64,000 nt of DNA, from assembly GCF_000712075.1 (NCBI RefSeq), contig NZ_JONW01000009.1:1-64000 (forward strand), written 5' to 3'. The translations under genes were made by a program, and so were the position numbers. Below, piece by piece: positions 27,396 to 35,531 of this stretch; positions within the stretch are counted from its first letter, which is position 1; each line of letters begins with the position of its first letter. Source of the DNA: Caulobacter sp. UNC358MFTsu5.1. GTDB lineage: Bacteria > Pseudomonadota > Alphaproteobacteria > Caulobacterales > Caulobacteraceae. The notes below the pieces were generated by a model. It was given only the letters and a program-made list of their open reading frames with translations, was not told the origin of the DNA and searched no databases.

Positions 27396-27800
27396 ATGAG
27401 TTCAGGAACCGCGTCCCGAAACCACATCGTCGCCAATCCCGAAGGCCTGTCGGCCACCTCGGTGCTGGCGGCCTTTGGCGAATGGCTGGACCAGCGTCTG
27501 GCCGACGCCATGCGCCTGGACATGGACCTGGCCTTCCGCGATCGCCCGTTCGACGTCGAGGTCGGTCGCAGCCCGGCCCTGGTCGGCTGGGAGCATCGCT
27601 ACCTGCAGCCCGGCGCCCCGGCCCCGCGCGGCAAGATGTGGACCGTCTACCGGCTGCAGGACCAGACCGGCCGTCCGGCGCCCCTGCTCAAGCACGCCGA
27701 CGACTACGCCGACACCATGACCCCGCTGCTGGGCGAGCTGGGCTATCTGGGTGTCTTCGACGGCGAACCGGCGCTCTATCCGGGCGTGGGAACGCGCTAG
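27396..27800 (+). CDS. Uncharacterised protein (134 aa)
   Basis: The start is chosen at ATG 27396, since upstream in-frame codons lack support. The protein has no membrane segment or signal. It begins with a polar region, followed by a mixed stretch (FGEWLDQRLADAMRLDMDL), then GWEHRYLQPGAPAPRGKMWTVYRL. The arrangement hints at a small alpha/beta domain, but no family could be named. It lies divergent from the 26590 gene, with about 220 bases between the start codons. Confidence 0.6.
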   Translation: MSSGTASRNHIVANPEGLSATSVLAAFGEWLDQRLADAMRLDMDLAFRDRPFDVEVGRSPALVGWEHRYLQPGAPAPRGKMWTVYRLQDQTGRPAPLLKHADDYADTMTPLLGELGYLGVFDGEPALYPGVGTR

Positions 27801-27817
27801 GGCTTCCTTTATTCCAT

Positions 27818-27943
27818 CCGCTCATCCCGGCGAACACCGGGACCCAGATCCTATGGCTGGGTGGATGATTGGATGGCTTCAGCGCTTTTGGCGTCAGCCT
27901 CAAAGCCATTCCATCTGGGTCCCGGCATTCGCCGGGATGAGCG
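27818..27943. repeat. Intergenic inverted repeat (arms 27818-27850, 27913-27943)
   Basis: CCGCTCATCCCGGCG...GGGACCCAGAT is mirrored by ATCTGGGTCCCGG...CGGGATGAGCGG. The right arm carries its own small hairpin identical in core to the one at 14627-14658, and the TCATCCCGG word is shared with the element at 4146-4259. This is a dispersed palindromic element located between convergent genes. Confidence 0.8.
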
Positions 27944-27946
27944 GTG

Positions 27947-29710
27947 TTAGTGGGGTTTGAGGGACAGGTTTCGAACCTGCCCCGCCGCGCCGTTCGCACG
28001 CAACACCACGGTGTTCCGGCCCGCCAGCAAGTTCACCTTCAATAGGCGAACCGTCGTCCACGCTGCGGGCGTCGTGACCGTCGCCCCCGCCGCCTCGCCG
28101 TTGACCGCGGCCGAAAGCTTGCCGCCCTCGCCGCGCGCCGAGACGGCCAGGTCGTAGGTCCCCGCCTTGTCGACCACGACCGTGTACTTCAGCCACTCGC
28201 CGTCGACGAAGTCCTCGACATACGGCGTCCCGTCGGCCTCGCGGGCGATGTCGACGCCGTCGTTGCGATAGGTGCGGCCGTTGTTCCACGACGTGCGCTG
28301 GCCGCCGGTCGAGACGTGGTAGTTGGCCGTGTCCTTGTCCGCATAGGCCTGGCCCAGGGCGCCCAGGTCGTAGTCGACGGCCGCGAAGGTCTCGCCCTTG
28401 GCGCCGATCCGGTGATCCTTGAACGGCCGCGTCGTCTCGTCGTGCGGCTGGCGGATCATGGCGTCGACCACGTCGTCGTGGCGGATGTTGTTCTCGAACC
28501 GGACATCCTTGGACGCCAGGGTCATCAGGGCCGCATAGGCCTCGTCGGCGGTCGGCTGGGGGCCCTCCTTGGTCCAGTAGTCGACCAGCTTGGCGTAGCC
28601 GGGATTGGGCGTCACTTCGAGCGGCTGGTTGAAGCCGATCTTCTTCAGCGGCCAGAAGGCCCAACCGATCTCGTGCTTCTCGACCAGGGCGATGGCGTCG
28701 CGGAACCAGGCGTTGGAGTTCTCGCCGCTCTCGCCCAGCCACAGCGGCAGGCCCGTGTCCTCGCGCAGCTTCAGGACCGTGGCGATCGAGGCCTCGTCAT
28801 TGACGTTCCAGTATTTGTGGAACGACAGGGCCATGTTGTTGTCCCAAACGGCGGGCAGGCCCTTGTAGTTATTGCCCCAGCAGTTGCCCTCGAGGATGAT
28901 CATGTGGCGCTTGTCGATCTCGCGGACCGCCGCCGTCAGTTCCTTGTAGTAGTCCCACAGGGCCGTCTGCTTCTCGTCCTTGCAGCCGTGGTCGCCTCCC
29001 CCTCCTGGACCATACTGACCGTCGAAGTCCCAGTTGGGTTCGTTCAGCAGGTCGTAGGCCCCGATCGCCGGCTCGTCCTTGTAGCGGGCGGCCAGCTTGC
29101 GCCAGAGGGCCACCACCTTGCGGCGGTTTTCGGGGCTCTGCCACAGCGAGGGCTTGGCGGGATCGCGGTCGGCGATCGGCAGGTCGTTGCCCTGCCCGCC
29201 CGGCGCGGCGTGCAGGTCCAGGATCAGGTACATGCCGTTGGCCTTGGTCCAGGCCAGCAGGTCGTCGATCCGCTTGAAGCCGTCCTCCTTCCAGGTGTCC
29301 TGGCCGGGGACCGGCTCCTGGTCGGCGGCCAGGGTCAGCAGGCCGTAGTGCATGGGCAGGCGCACCGAGTTGAAGCCCATGGCGGCCATGGCGTCGATGT
29401 CGGCCTTGGTGGTGTGGTTGTCGAGCCAAGCCTGGTGGATGGCGGCCTCGCGCTGCGGGCCGACCAGCTTGGCGGTCTCGGCGCGGATCACGTGCTCCTG
29501 GCCTCGGCCCAGGTCGCCCAGGCGCAGCATGTAGCCCTCCTGCAGCATCCAGCCGCCCAGGCCCATGCCGCGCAGGATCACCGGCCGGCCGGTCTCGTCG
29601 ACGATCCGCTTGTCCTTGGCCCGGAGGTAGCCGTCGGCCAGGGCCGGCCCGCTCGACCCCAGGGCGGACAGGAGCGCGAGCGAAGCCGCGGCGGCGAACA
29701 AGGCTTTCAT
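27947..29710 (-). CDS. Secreted glycoside hydrolase family 5 with C-terminal CBM6-like domain (587 aa)
   Basis: A signal peptide (ending PALADG, about residue 26) leads into a (beta/alpha)8 GH5-type domain. The catalytic acid/base glutamate is in LLNEPNWDF (about residue 223) and the nucleophile glutamate in WLGESGENSN (about residue 325). A conserved histidine cluster (LPMHYG, DLHAAPGG) is present. The last 150 residues (about 435-587) form a beta-sandwich resembling CBM6, with EDFVDGEWLKYTVVVDKAGTYDL and a closing strand. It likely cuts a beta-glucan or mannan outside the cytoplasm; the precise substrate cannot be read. The gene is adjacent to, and on the same strand as, the pilus operon but separated by about 80 bases. 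Confidence 0.9.
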   Translation of the reverse strand: MKALFAAAASLALLSALGSSGPALADGYLRAKDKRIVDETGRPVILRGMGLGGWMLQEGYMLRLGDLGRGQEHVIRAETAKLVGPQREAAIHQAWLDNHTTKADIDAMAAMGFNSVRLPMHYGLLTLAADQEPVPGQDTWKEDGFKRIDDLLAWTKANGMYLILDLHAAPGGQGNDLPIADRDPAKPSLWQSPENRRKVVALWRKLAARYKDEPAIGAYDLLNEPNWDFDGQYGPGGGGDHGCKDEKQTALWDYYKELTAAVREIDKRHMIILEGNCWGNNYKGLPAVWDNNMALSFHKYWNVNDEASIATVLKLREDTGLPLWLGESGENSNAWFRDAIALVEKHEIGWAFWPLKKIGFNQPLEVTPNPGYAKLVDYWTKEGPQPTADEAYAALMTLASKDVRFENNIRHDDVVDAMIRQPHDETTRPFKDHRIGAKGETFAAVDYDLGALGQAYADKDTANYHVSTGGQRTSWNNGRTYRNDGVDIAREADGTPYVEDFVDGEWLKYTVVVDKAGTYDLAVSARGEGGKLSAAVNGEAAGATVTTPAAWTTVRLLKVNLLAGRNTVVLRANGAAGQVRNLSLKPH

Positions 29711-29793
29711 CTGGACGGACCTCCCGACGTCGCCTCTCGCGGGCGAACTGGTCAGGCCACTTTAGGTCGTCGATGACAACGTTGTCTAGATCG

Positions 29794-30030
29794 TCAGAAG
29801 ACGATGTCGACCCGCACGGTCGTGGGCTGGTCGACGGGCAGCGGCCTGACTGTCGCGCCGCCCTGGCAGACCGCGCCGCCGGGACCGACCGTGCAGCGAT
29901 CGACGACCTTCGCCCGCACGGTCATCTGGCCTGTGCCGATCAAGCCAGAAGCCGCGGCGGGCCTGGAAGGCTGGGCGCCGGAGCCGGCGACGGCGGCGAC
30001 GGCGAGGACGGAGACGAGAACCGAGATCAT
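29794..30030 (-). CDS. Miniature SCPU-like secreted protein (78 aa)
   Basis: The product has a signal peptide (ending about residue 19) followed by a short mature region: TVRAKVVDRCTVG, a C-G-G turn, and a terminal strand ending TTVRVDIVF. This copies the first and last strands of spore-coat-U (SCPU) pilins but lacks the long middle. It is the last gene of the Csu-type operon, 15 bases beyond the SCPU gene at 30046. It could be a truncated pilin or a small accessory subunit; no family can be named. Confidence 0.6.
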   Translation of the reverse strand: MISVLVSVLAVAAVAGSGAQPSRPAAASGLIGTGQMTVRAKVVDRCTVGPGGAVCQGGATVRPLPVDQPTTVRVDIVF

Positions 30031-30045
30031 GGCTCATCCAACCTC

Positions 30046-30543
30046 CTAGAAGGTCAACGTCACGTATACGGTGTCGAAGTATGAACCCGGTGGTACGAAC
30101 TGTCGCGGCTCGATCGCGCCGTACAGGTCGACGCTGCTGACGCTCCCGCCCGGGCCGCCGGCAAGCTCGGGGAACAGGACGGTCGTTCCGGACGAGCCGT
30201 CGCCGACGATCCGGGTCAGGGCCTGGTCGGCGTAGATGTTGTAGACCAGCACATTGGCGCCCGAGACCTGGGTCCGGCGGCCGAAATCCTGCGACATGCC
30301 GGCGCTGAGCTCGATCGTCGGCCGGATTTTGGTGCTCGCTCCCCCGCAGTCCACCTTCACCCGCGCGACGGCCCGCGTCCGGTTGGAGGCGAAGACGTCG
30401 TATTCGCCGAACGACAGCTCCAGGACCGTGATGTTGCAGGCTCCGGCGTGGGACTGGGCGGCGGCGGACCCCGGGACCAGGACGGGGCCAAGCGCCAGGA
30501 CCACGGCTGCGGCGGACGCTGTTCGGGCGATCAAGGCGCGCAT
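30046..30543 (-). CDS. SCPU domain protein, possible pilus tip subunit (165 aa)
   Basis: The signal peptide ends in AAAQS (about residue 30). A spore-coat-U domain follows: CNITVLELSFGEYDVF (first strands), V-x-V-D-C near residue 67, and FVPPGSYFDTVYVTLTF at the C-terminus, the terminal strand pattern used for donor-strand exchange. The start at 30543 overlaps the usher stop by 13 bases. Located after the usher, as CsuE-type tip adhesins are, it is a candidate tip subunit, although it is short for one. Single-domain length leaves a minor pilin as an alternative. Confidence 0.8.
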   Translation of the reverse strand: MRALIARTASAAAVVLALGPVLVPGSAAAQSHAGACNITVLELSFGEYDVFASNRTRAVARVKVDCGGASTKIRPTIELSAGMSQDFGRRTQVSGANVLVYNIYADQALTRIVGDGSSGTTVLFPELAGGPGGSVSSVDLYGAIEPRQFVPPGSYFDTVYVTLTF

Positions 30544-32888
30544 GTGTAGGGTCCCAGCTTGACGATCTCGCCCGGCTGATCCGGAACCGTGACGACCACC
30601 TCGCAATCGTGCTCGCGCCACAGCACCCGGATCACGTTGCGCCCGACCGCCAGCCCCCGCAAGTAGACCTCGCCGCCGTAGCCCAGGGGGAACATGCGGT
30701 CGCCCAGATAGACCTCGGCGCCGGCCGGCGGCGCGGATCCGCTCTTGGTCATCAGGGTCACCAGGGCCGAGCGTTCCTCGACGACCTCGAAGACCAACGG
30801 CGCGCCGGCGCCGCGGCGGGGCGCGACCGTCTTGCTGGTGGTCTCCGGGACCGCGTCCAGCGGCAGGCCGGCGGGATCGATCGACAGGCCGTTGCTCTCG
30901 TAGGCGCGCAGATGGTTCACGAACAGCCGGCCGCTCGCGTCGGTGCGGCCGACCGGCTGGTTCTCGCGGAACACCTCGACGCCGGCGTTCTTCCCCACCC
31001 GCACGACCGCGAACGCGTCGTCGACCCGATCGGCCACGAACACGCGGCCGTCGAACAGCACCAGGGACTGGGCCGCCTCGACCTGCAGGGTGGTGGTGAC
31101 CTCGTCGTTGCGGACCCGCACCTGGCCGTCGAGGGTCGAGCCGTCCCAGCGCAGCTCCGCCGACCGGTTCGGGGCCGGCCCCTCCACGTCGCGCACCTGC
31201 CAGATCAGGCGGTCGTCCATCGTCGTGCCCCGCGCCTCCAGTTCATAGGACCGGCCTTCCGGCCGCTCGTGCGCGCCGGCGGTGAGCAGGCCCCGCTGGC
31301 CCAGGGGCACAGACAGGGTCACCCCGACGCCCCACTGGTCGTGCTCGTCGAGGACGCCGTAGCCGGTGACCATCAGGCGGGCGCGGCGATGGAACAGGTC
31401 GGCGGAGTAGCTGGCGGTGGCCACGGGCGTCTTCACGCCGTCGGCCCGGGTCTCGGAGACATAGGCGACGTTGAGCGTCCCGCTCCTGCCCAGGGTCAGG
31501 CCGATGGCCGCGCTGTCGCGCTTGCGCGTGTGCGGTTCGTCCGCGACGGCGGCGATGTCCTTGAAGCCGGCCGAGGCCTCTTCGTGGCGGCCGATGAAGC
31601 TGAACCTGGGCGTCGTGCGGTCGAAGCCGATGGCCCACAGGGTCCCGTCGCCGTCCGGGCTGTGGCTGACCGCGAACGATCCGCCGACCGCGAACAGGTC
31701 CCGCACGGCTCCGCCGAACGAAAGGCCGCCCATGGCCAGCCCCTTGGCGGCCTCGCCGTGGAGCTCCAGGGTGAGGGCGTCGGACAGGCCCCGTCGCCAG
31801 ACGCCCGAGGCGAAGGTCTGGCCGTAGTGTCCGCTCGCGATGCCGAAGTCCTCGCGCACCGCTCCGGCCTCGAAGCTGAAGTCGGTGATCCCCCGCCCCA
31901 GCATCTGGGTGTTCATGTAGAACGGAAGGTTCACGGCGCGCTCGCGCCCGTCGACGTCCGTGACGACGACCGTGACGCTGTTGGCGCCGGTCAGGACCGG
32001 CAGCTGGCCCAGCTGGAAGGCGCCCGGCCGCACGTTGCCGGAATAGCGCTTCACGCCGTTGATGTAGAGGTCCAGCGTCGACGGCGTCGTCACGCCGCTG
32101 GTGAACTCCGGCAGCGGCGTCATGACGAGGTCCGGGCGGAGGCTGTAGTTGCGCTGATACTGGACGCCGCCGAAACGCAGGTTCCGGCTCCAGTTCAGGG
32201 CGCGGCTTGTGCCGTCGCCGATCCGCAGGGTGCGCGCCCGGTCCTGGTCGTCGAAGGCCAGGTAGCTTTCGTAGCGGATGGCCTGGGCGGCGGCTTCCGA
32301 CCAGCTGACGGCGCCCGTCGAGACCAGGGTGTAGCGCGAGGAGAACAGGCGCGCCTCCAGGGCCGAGCTCAGGCTGCGGCCATAGCTGCCCTCGTTGGGC
32401 TTGGCGGCCCATTCGCCGTACAGGTCGTAGCTGAGAAGCGCGCCGCGTCCCGATTGCGCCTGGACGTGCTGGGGGGCGGGCGCGACAGCGAGCTGTTCGG
32501 GCGACAGGATCTCGAACGGCGCGGCGATCGCGATGGTCTGGGCCTTGGAATCGACCCGCCAGGACAGGTTGGGAACCTTGTCGAGATAGACCCGCCGCGC
32601 CTCGCCCTCCCGGGTCACCCAGGCCTCGTCGAGGCGGAAGCCCAGGCCTTCGAACTGGTCGGCGGGCAGGGAAAGACGGCCTTTCTCGTCCCGGAACCTG
32701 GCCACCAGCCGCACGGGCCAGTCGTTGATCCGCACGTCGAGATAGTAGGTCATCGGCGCGGTGGGATCGATCGTCGCCTCCGGGATCGCCGAGGTCGGCG
32801 GAAGCTGGGGCGGAACCTGGGCCCGCCCAGCGACGGCGGCGACCGCCCACAAGCTCATCGCCAAGGCCCCGCGCCGCCACGATCCCAT
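30531..32888 (-). CDS. Fimbrial outer-membrane usher, Csu type (785 aa)
   Basis: This is the outer-membrane pore that assembles chaperone-bound pilins. A signal peptide is followed by a periplasmic N-domain with a YYLDVRINDWPV element. A long beta-barrel/plug region has DLYGEWA, SLRPDLVMTPLPEFTSGVTTPSTLDLYINGVKRYSG and TDVDGRERAVNLPFY. The C-terminal domain contains LFVNHLRAYESNGLSIDP and ends in C-E-V-V-V-T-V near a terminal C-A-P. Such usher features match the archaic/Csu (sigma) class. Gene order pilin-pilin-chaperone-usher-pilin fits that class. Confidence 0.92.
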   Translation of the reverse strand: MGSWRRGALAMSLWAVAAVAGRAQVPPQLPPTSAIPEATIDPTAPMTYYLDVRINDWPVRLVARFRDEKGRLSLPADQFEGLGFRLDEAWVTREGEARRVYLDKVPNLSWRVDSKAQTIAIAAPFEILSPEQLAVAPAPQHVQAQSGRGALLSYDLYGEWAAKPNEGSYGRSLSSALEARLFSSRYTLVSTGAVSWSEAAAQAIRYESYLAFDDQDRARTLRIGDGTSRALNWSRNLRFGGVQYQRNYSLRPDLVMTPLPEFTSGVTTPSTLDLYINGVKRYSGNVRPGAFQLGQLPVLTGANSVTVVVTDVDGRERAVNLPFYMNTQMLGRGITDFSFEAGAVREDFGIASGHYGQTFASGVWRRGLSDALTLELHGEAAKGLAMGGLSFGGAVRDLFAVGGSFAVSHSPDGDGTLWAIGFDRTTPRFSFIGRHEEASAGFKDIAAVADEPHTRKRDSAAIGLTLGRSGTLNVAYVSETRADGVKTPVATASYSADLFHRRARLMVTGYGVLDEHDQWGVGVTLSVPLGQRGLLTAGAHERPEGRSYELEARGTTMDDRLIWQVRDVEGPAPNRSAELRWDGSTLDGQVRVRNDEVTTTLQVEAAQSLVLFDGRVFVADRVDDAFAVVRVGKNAGVEVFRENQPVGRTDASGRLFVNHLRAYESNGLSIDPAGLPLDAVPETTSKTVAPRRGAGAPLVFEVVEERSALVTLMTKSGSAPPAGAEVYLGDRMFPLGYGGEVYLRGLAVGRNVIRVLWREHDCEVVVTVPDQPGEIVKLGPYTCAP

Positions 32889-32897
32889 CGGTGCGGC

Positions 32898-33617
32898 TTA
32901 GGGCGAGACGTCGGCCTTGATCGGCTCGAAGAGACCCTCTCCGGTGACCGAGACCTTGGCCGTCCCCGCCCCCGCCCCGCTCAAGGGCCAGGTCCGGCTG
33001 GAGCCGGCCAGGACGTAGCCGCTCAGGCCCTGCTCGTTCGAGATCTCCGTCGCGCCGCTGGTCACCTTCAGGCCGACCAGCCGTTCGCGGGCGTCGCCGG
33101 TGTTCTTCGCGGTCAGCACGCCGCCCGATGGCGAGGCGCTGAGCGACCAGGACAGCTTGGGCCGCGAGCTGGCCGACGGGGTGAGGAACACCGGCAGCAG
33201 CACCCGGATCGGCACGACGACCCCCGCGTCGCCCTTGAGGTGGCTCTCCGGGATCTGGTCCAGGATCAGGCGATAGGCCTTCTCGGTTTTGACCGCGTCC
33301 ACCCCTTCGACGACGACGCGCACTGTCTGGGTCTCGCCGGGCTTGAGGGTGAACACCGGCGGGCTGACCGCCAGGGTCTGGGACCGGGTGTAGGCGTCTT
33401 CGCCCTTCGGCTGATCCCAGTCCACCGCGCGCAGCTGAAGCGTGATCGGCTGGGCCTCGGTGTTGCGGACCCGCAAGGTCGTGGTGCGCTCCTTGCCCAC
33501 CATCTGGAGGGTGATCGGCGACAGTTCGACAGAGCCCGCCAGGGCGGCCGGGGGCGCGGCCGCCAGGGTCGAGGCGAACAGGGCGACCGCGGCGGCGCCA
33601 GCCCAAAATGCCTTCAT
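32898..33617 (-). CDS. Periplasmic pilus chaperone (239 aa)
   Basis: The signal peptide is followed by two immunoglobulin-like domains. The first strand SVELSPITLQM and RTTTLRVRNTEAQPITLQLRAVDW show the chaperone fold. A conserved Arg in TVRVV and the RLILDQIPE motif (about residue 138) supply the pilin-binding cleft, and the hydrophobic G1-strand that complements pilins is visible as VVVPIRVLLPVFL. The length is standard for the family. It lies 9 bases before the usher start in the operon. Confidence 0.92.
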   Translation of the reverse strand: MKAFWAGAAAVALFASTLAAAPPAALAGSVELSPITLQMVGKERTTTLRVRNTEAQPITLQLRAVDWDQPKGEDAYTRSQTLAVSPPVFTLKPGETQTVRVVVEGVDAVKTEKAYRLILDQIPESHLKGDAGVVVPIRVLLPVFLTPSASSRPKLSWSLSASPSGGVLTAKNTGDARERLVGLKVTSGATEISNEQGLSGYVLAGSSRTWPLSGAGAGTAKVSVTGEGLFEPIKADVSP

Positions 33618-33629
33618 CGCCCTTCTCCC

Positions 33630-34127
33630 TCAGTAGGTGACGGTCACGGTCACGGTGTCGAGATAGTCACCGGCCGGAACGCTCTGGTTGGCCACGATCT
33701 GGCCGTAGATCTGGTACCGGATCGGGGTGCCCTGGGGATCGGACTGGCCGGTGAAGTCGGACCCCGTGGTCATCATCGGCTGGGTGTAGCCGCCGTCCTT
33801 GTAGAGACCGTAGCGCAGCCGGTTGACGCCGGGACCGTTCATCCAGCGGTCGTTGCGGTTGCCGGAACCGCCGGCGCCGACCTCGACCGCAAAGGGCGTC
33901 AGCGGGGTGCACTGCACCGTCATGTCGGACGAGGCGCGGCTCTGCTGCGAGGAATTGTAGATGCCGAAGTCCAGGTCGTTGGCCACGACCGTGCAGGTCT
34001 TGGTGACCTGGGCCCTGACCTGGAAGGTGTCGGTGGCGGTCTGGGCCGCCGCCTGGCGGGCGCCCAGCAGCAGGCCCAGGATGCTCAGGACCATGGCCAG
34101 GAACGCCGGCAGGGTTAGGGATCGCAT
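33630..34127 (-). CDS. SCPU domain pilin (165 aa)
   Basis: The signal peptide (about residues 1-28, ending AAAQ) precedes a spore-coat-U domain starting TFQVRAQVTKTCTVVANDLDFGIY. A second conserved cysteine is in MTVQCTPLTPF, and the C-terminal VPAGDYLDTVTVTVTY is the donor strand. It resembles CsuA/B-type major pilin subunits. The start at ATG 34127 is supported by the intact signal peptide. It lies 12 bases from the chaperone gene and 11 bases from the previous pilin, all in one minus-strand operon. Confidence 0.87.
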   Translation of the reverse strand: MRSLTLPAFLAMVLSILGLLLGARQAAAQTATDTFQVRAQVTKTCTVVANDLDFGIYNSSQQSRASSDMTVQCTPLTPFAVEVGAGGSGNRNDRWMNGPGVNRLRYGLYKDGGYTQPMMTTGSDFTGQSDPQGTPIRYQIYGQIVANQSVPAGDYLDTVTVTVTY

Positions 34128-34138
34128 GGCATGTCCTT

Positions 34139-34618
34139 TCAATAGGTGACCGTGACGACGACGATGTCCACGTAGGTCCCTTCGGGGACCGGCTGTCCGG
34201 CCGGCGCCTCGCCGTGGACCAGGACGCGCTGCGGCAGCCCCGTCGTCTTCAGGTCCTGCATCTCGGTCCTGTTGCGATCGGCGAACACCTGGGTGCGCGC
34301 CTCGTCCTTGTAGAGCTGGTAGTGCAGCTGGCCCTTGGCCTGCATGGCGCGGTTCATCGGGTCGCCGGTCTGCCCCCCGCTCAGGGCGATCCGCGCGGCC
34401 ACGCCCGGCGTGCACTGCAGCTCGATCGAGGACGTGGCCCGCGAGGGCTGGTCGGGATGGTAGAGGCCCAGGTCCAGGTCGCCGGCCTGGACCCGGCATT
34501 GCGGGCGGACCTCGGTCCGCACCGCCAGGATGTCCTGATCGATCTCCGCCAAGGCGGGGGATGCGCCCGCGATCGCCGCGAGCGGAAGCCACAGGAGATG
34601 ACGGAACGCGAAGCCCAT
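34139..34618 (-). CDS. SCPU domain pilin (159 aa)
   Basis: This is the first gene of the Csu-type operon. The signal peptide ends in PALAE. The mature part begins TEVRPQCRVQAGDLDLGLYHPDQPSRATSSIELQC and ends VPEGTYVDIVVVTVTY, both typical of SCPU pilins. ATG at 34618 is preferred because it gives a normal signal peptide; a GTG at 34627 is possible. No convincing Shine-Dalgarno is visible for either. The operon promoter should lie between 34618 and 34736, since the next gene upstream on the minus strand ends there. Confidence 0.85.
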   Translation of the reverse strand: MGFAFRHLLWLPLAAIAGASPALAEIDQDILAVRTEVRPQCRVQAGDLDLGLYHPDQPSRATSSIELQCTPGVAARIALSGGQTGDPMNRAMQAKGQLHYQLYKDEARTQVFADRNRTEMQDLKTTGLPQRVLVHGEAPAGQPVPEGTYVDIVVVTVTY

Positions 34619-34735
34619 AACGGCCACGCTGCCACTTCACCCGGGGCTGAGCCATCGGGCGAAACACCCACGTACCCTAGGGTCTAGCCCCACGCCTGGC
34701 GTCGCGAACGGCCCTTGATTGAAAGCGTGGCGGTC

Positions 34736-35071
34736 CTAGCCGCACTTCACCTGCTGGACGACGCCGGTGTCCGGGTTGAACAGGATGTTCAGCCGGTCGG
34801 GCCGGTAGTCCATGGTCACCGGGCAGGTGGTGCAGGCCACGCGCCAGCGCGAGGGATCGACCGGCGCGGGCAGCTCGGTGCGGTTCTTGCCGACGAAGGC
34901 CTGGGCGTCCTTGAGGCCGCACTGGTCCTTCTCGGGCTCGGGCGGCTTGGGCAACGCGATGGCCGGCGGCGCGGTCGGGGTGGCCGGCGGCGGCATGGGT
35001 GCGGGCGGCGGCGGCGCGCTGGAGCAGGCGGCCAGGATCAGGATGACGCCACCCAACGCGAAACGCTTCAT
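34736..35071 (-). CDS. Peptidase inhibitor I78 family lipoprotein (111 aa)
   Basis: An N-terminal signal with lipobox LAAC (Cys16) predicts a lipoprotein. A proline-rich linker (about residues 18-50) is followed by the I78 fold: CGLKDAQAFVGKN, two internal Cys (VACTTCP) and LNILFNPDTGVVQQVKCG at the end. I78 proteins inhibit serine proteases and are related to potato-inhibitor-type folds. The ATG at 35071 overlaps the holC stop (ATGA). Its target is unknown, but a periplasm-facing inhibitor fits a role in protecting envelope proteins. Confidence 0.85.
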   Translation of the reverse strand: MKRFALGGVILILAACSSAPPPPAPMPPPATPTAPPAIALPKPPEPEKDQCGLKDAQAFVGKNRTELPAPVDPSRWRVACTTCPVTMDYRPDRLNILFNPDTGVVQQVKCG

Positions 35072-35529
35072 GCCTGCTTCTCCCATCCGCGCTCGGCGCC
35101 CTGGCGCCAGTAGGACACGGGATGCCCCGCGCCCTTGAAGGCCTTCCACCGACCCCGCGCCAGGCGCAGGGCCTCCTCGTCACGACCGTCGAACAGCAGG
35201 ATGCAGCGTTCGAACGCCGAAAGATCGCCCGGCTCGGCCCCGTCGAGCAGGAACAACGCCTGACCGCCGTTCGGGTTGTCCAGCTTGTCGGTCAGCAGCA
35301 CCGGCTGGCGGTCGGCCATCGGCTCGTCGTCCAGGCCGTGCGGCAGGAAGCTGTCGTCGCGGAACGTCCAGAGATGGGCGTCCAGGGCGCGCAGGCGGGC
35401 GGGGTCGCCGCCGCGCACCAGGGCCCGCCAGCCGCGTCCCAGGGTCTTCTCCAGCAGCCCGGGCAGCACCTCTTCCAAGGGGCTGCGCTCGAGGTGGTAG
35501 AACCAGATGTCGCAGGACGCGTCGGTCAA
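35068..35529 (-). CDS. holC: DNA polymerase III chi subunit (153 aa)
   Basis: The chi subunit links the clamp loader to SSB at the replication fork. The N-terminal DIWFYHLERSPLEEVLPGLLEKTLGRGWRALVRGG and the LWTFRDDSFLPHG segment (about residue 62) are characteristic. LLTDKLDNPNGGQALFLLDGAEP follows in the middle, with a C-terminal GHPVSYWRQ segment. No ATG is available; the TTG at 35529 is the best start, and it overlaps the pepA stop by 2 bases. An alternative CTG lies at 35535. Confidence 0.88.
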   Translation of the reverse strand: MTDASCDIWFYHLERSPLEEVLPGLLEKTLGRGWRALVRGGDPARLRALDAHLWTFRDDSFLPHGLDDEPMADRQPVLLTDKLDNPNGGQALFLLDGAEPGDLSAFERCILLFDGRDEEALRLARGRWKAFKGAGHPVSYWRQGAERGWEKQA

Positions 35530-35531
35530 GG

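Noticed and set aside
30609-34118. A 1169-codon open frame on the plus strand
   Set aside because: It is antisense to the usher, chaperone and pilin genes, with no domain-like sequence and no sensible start.
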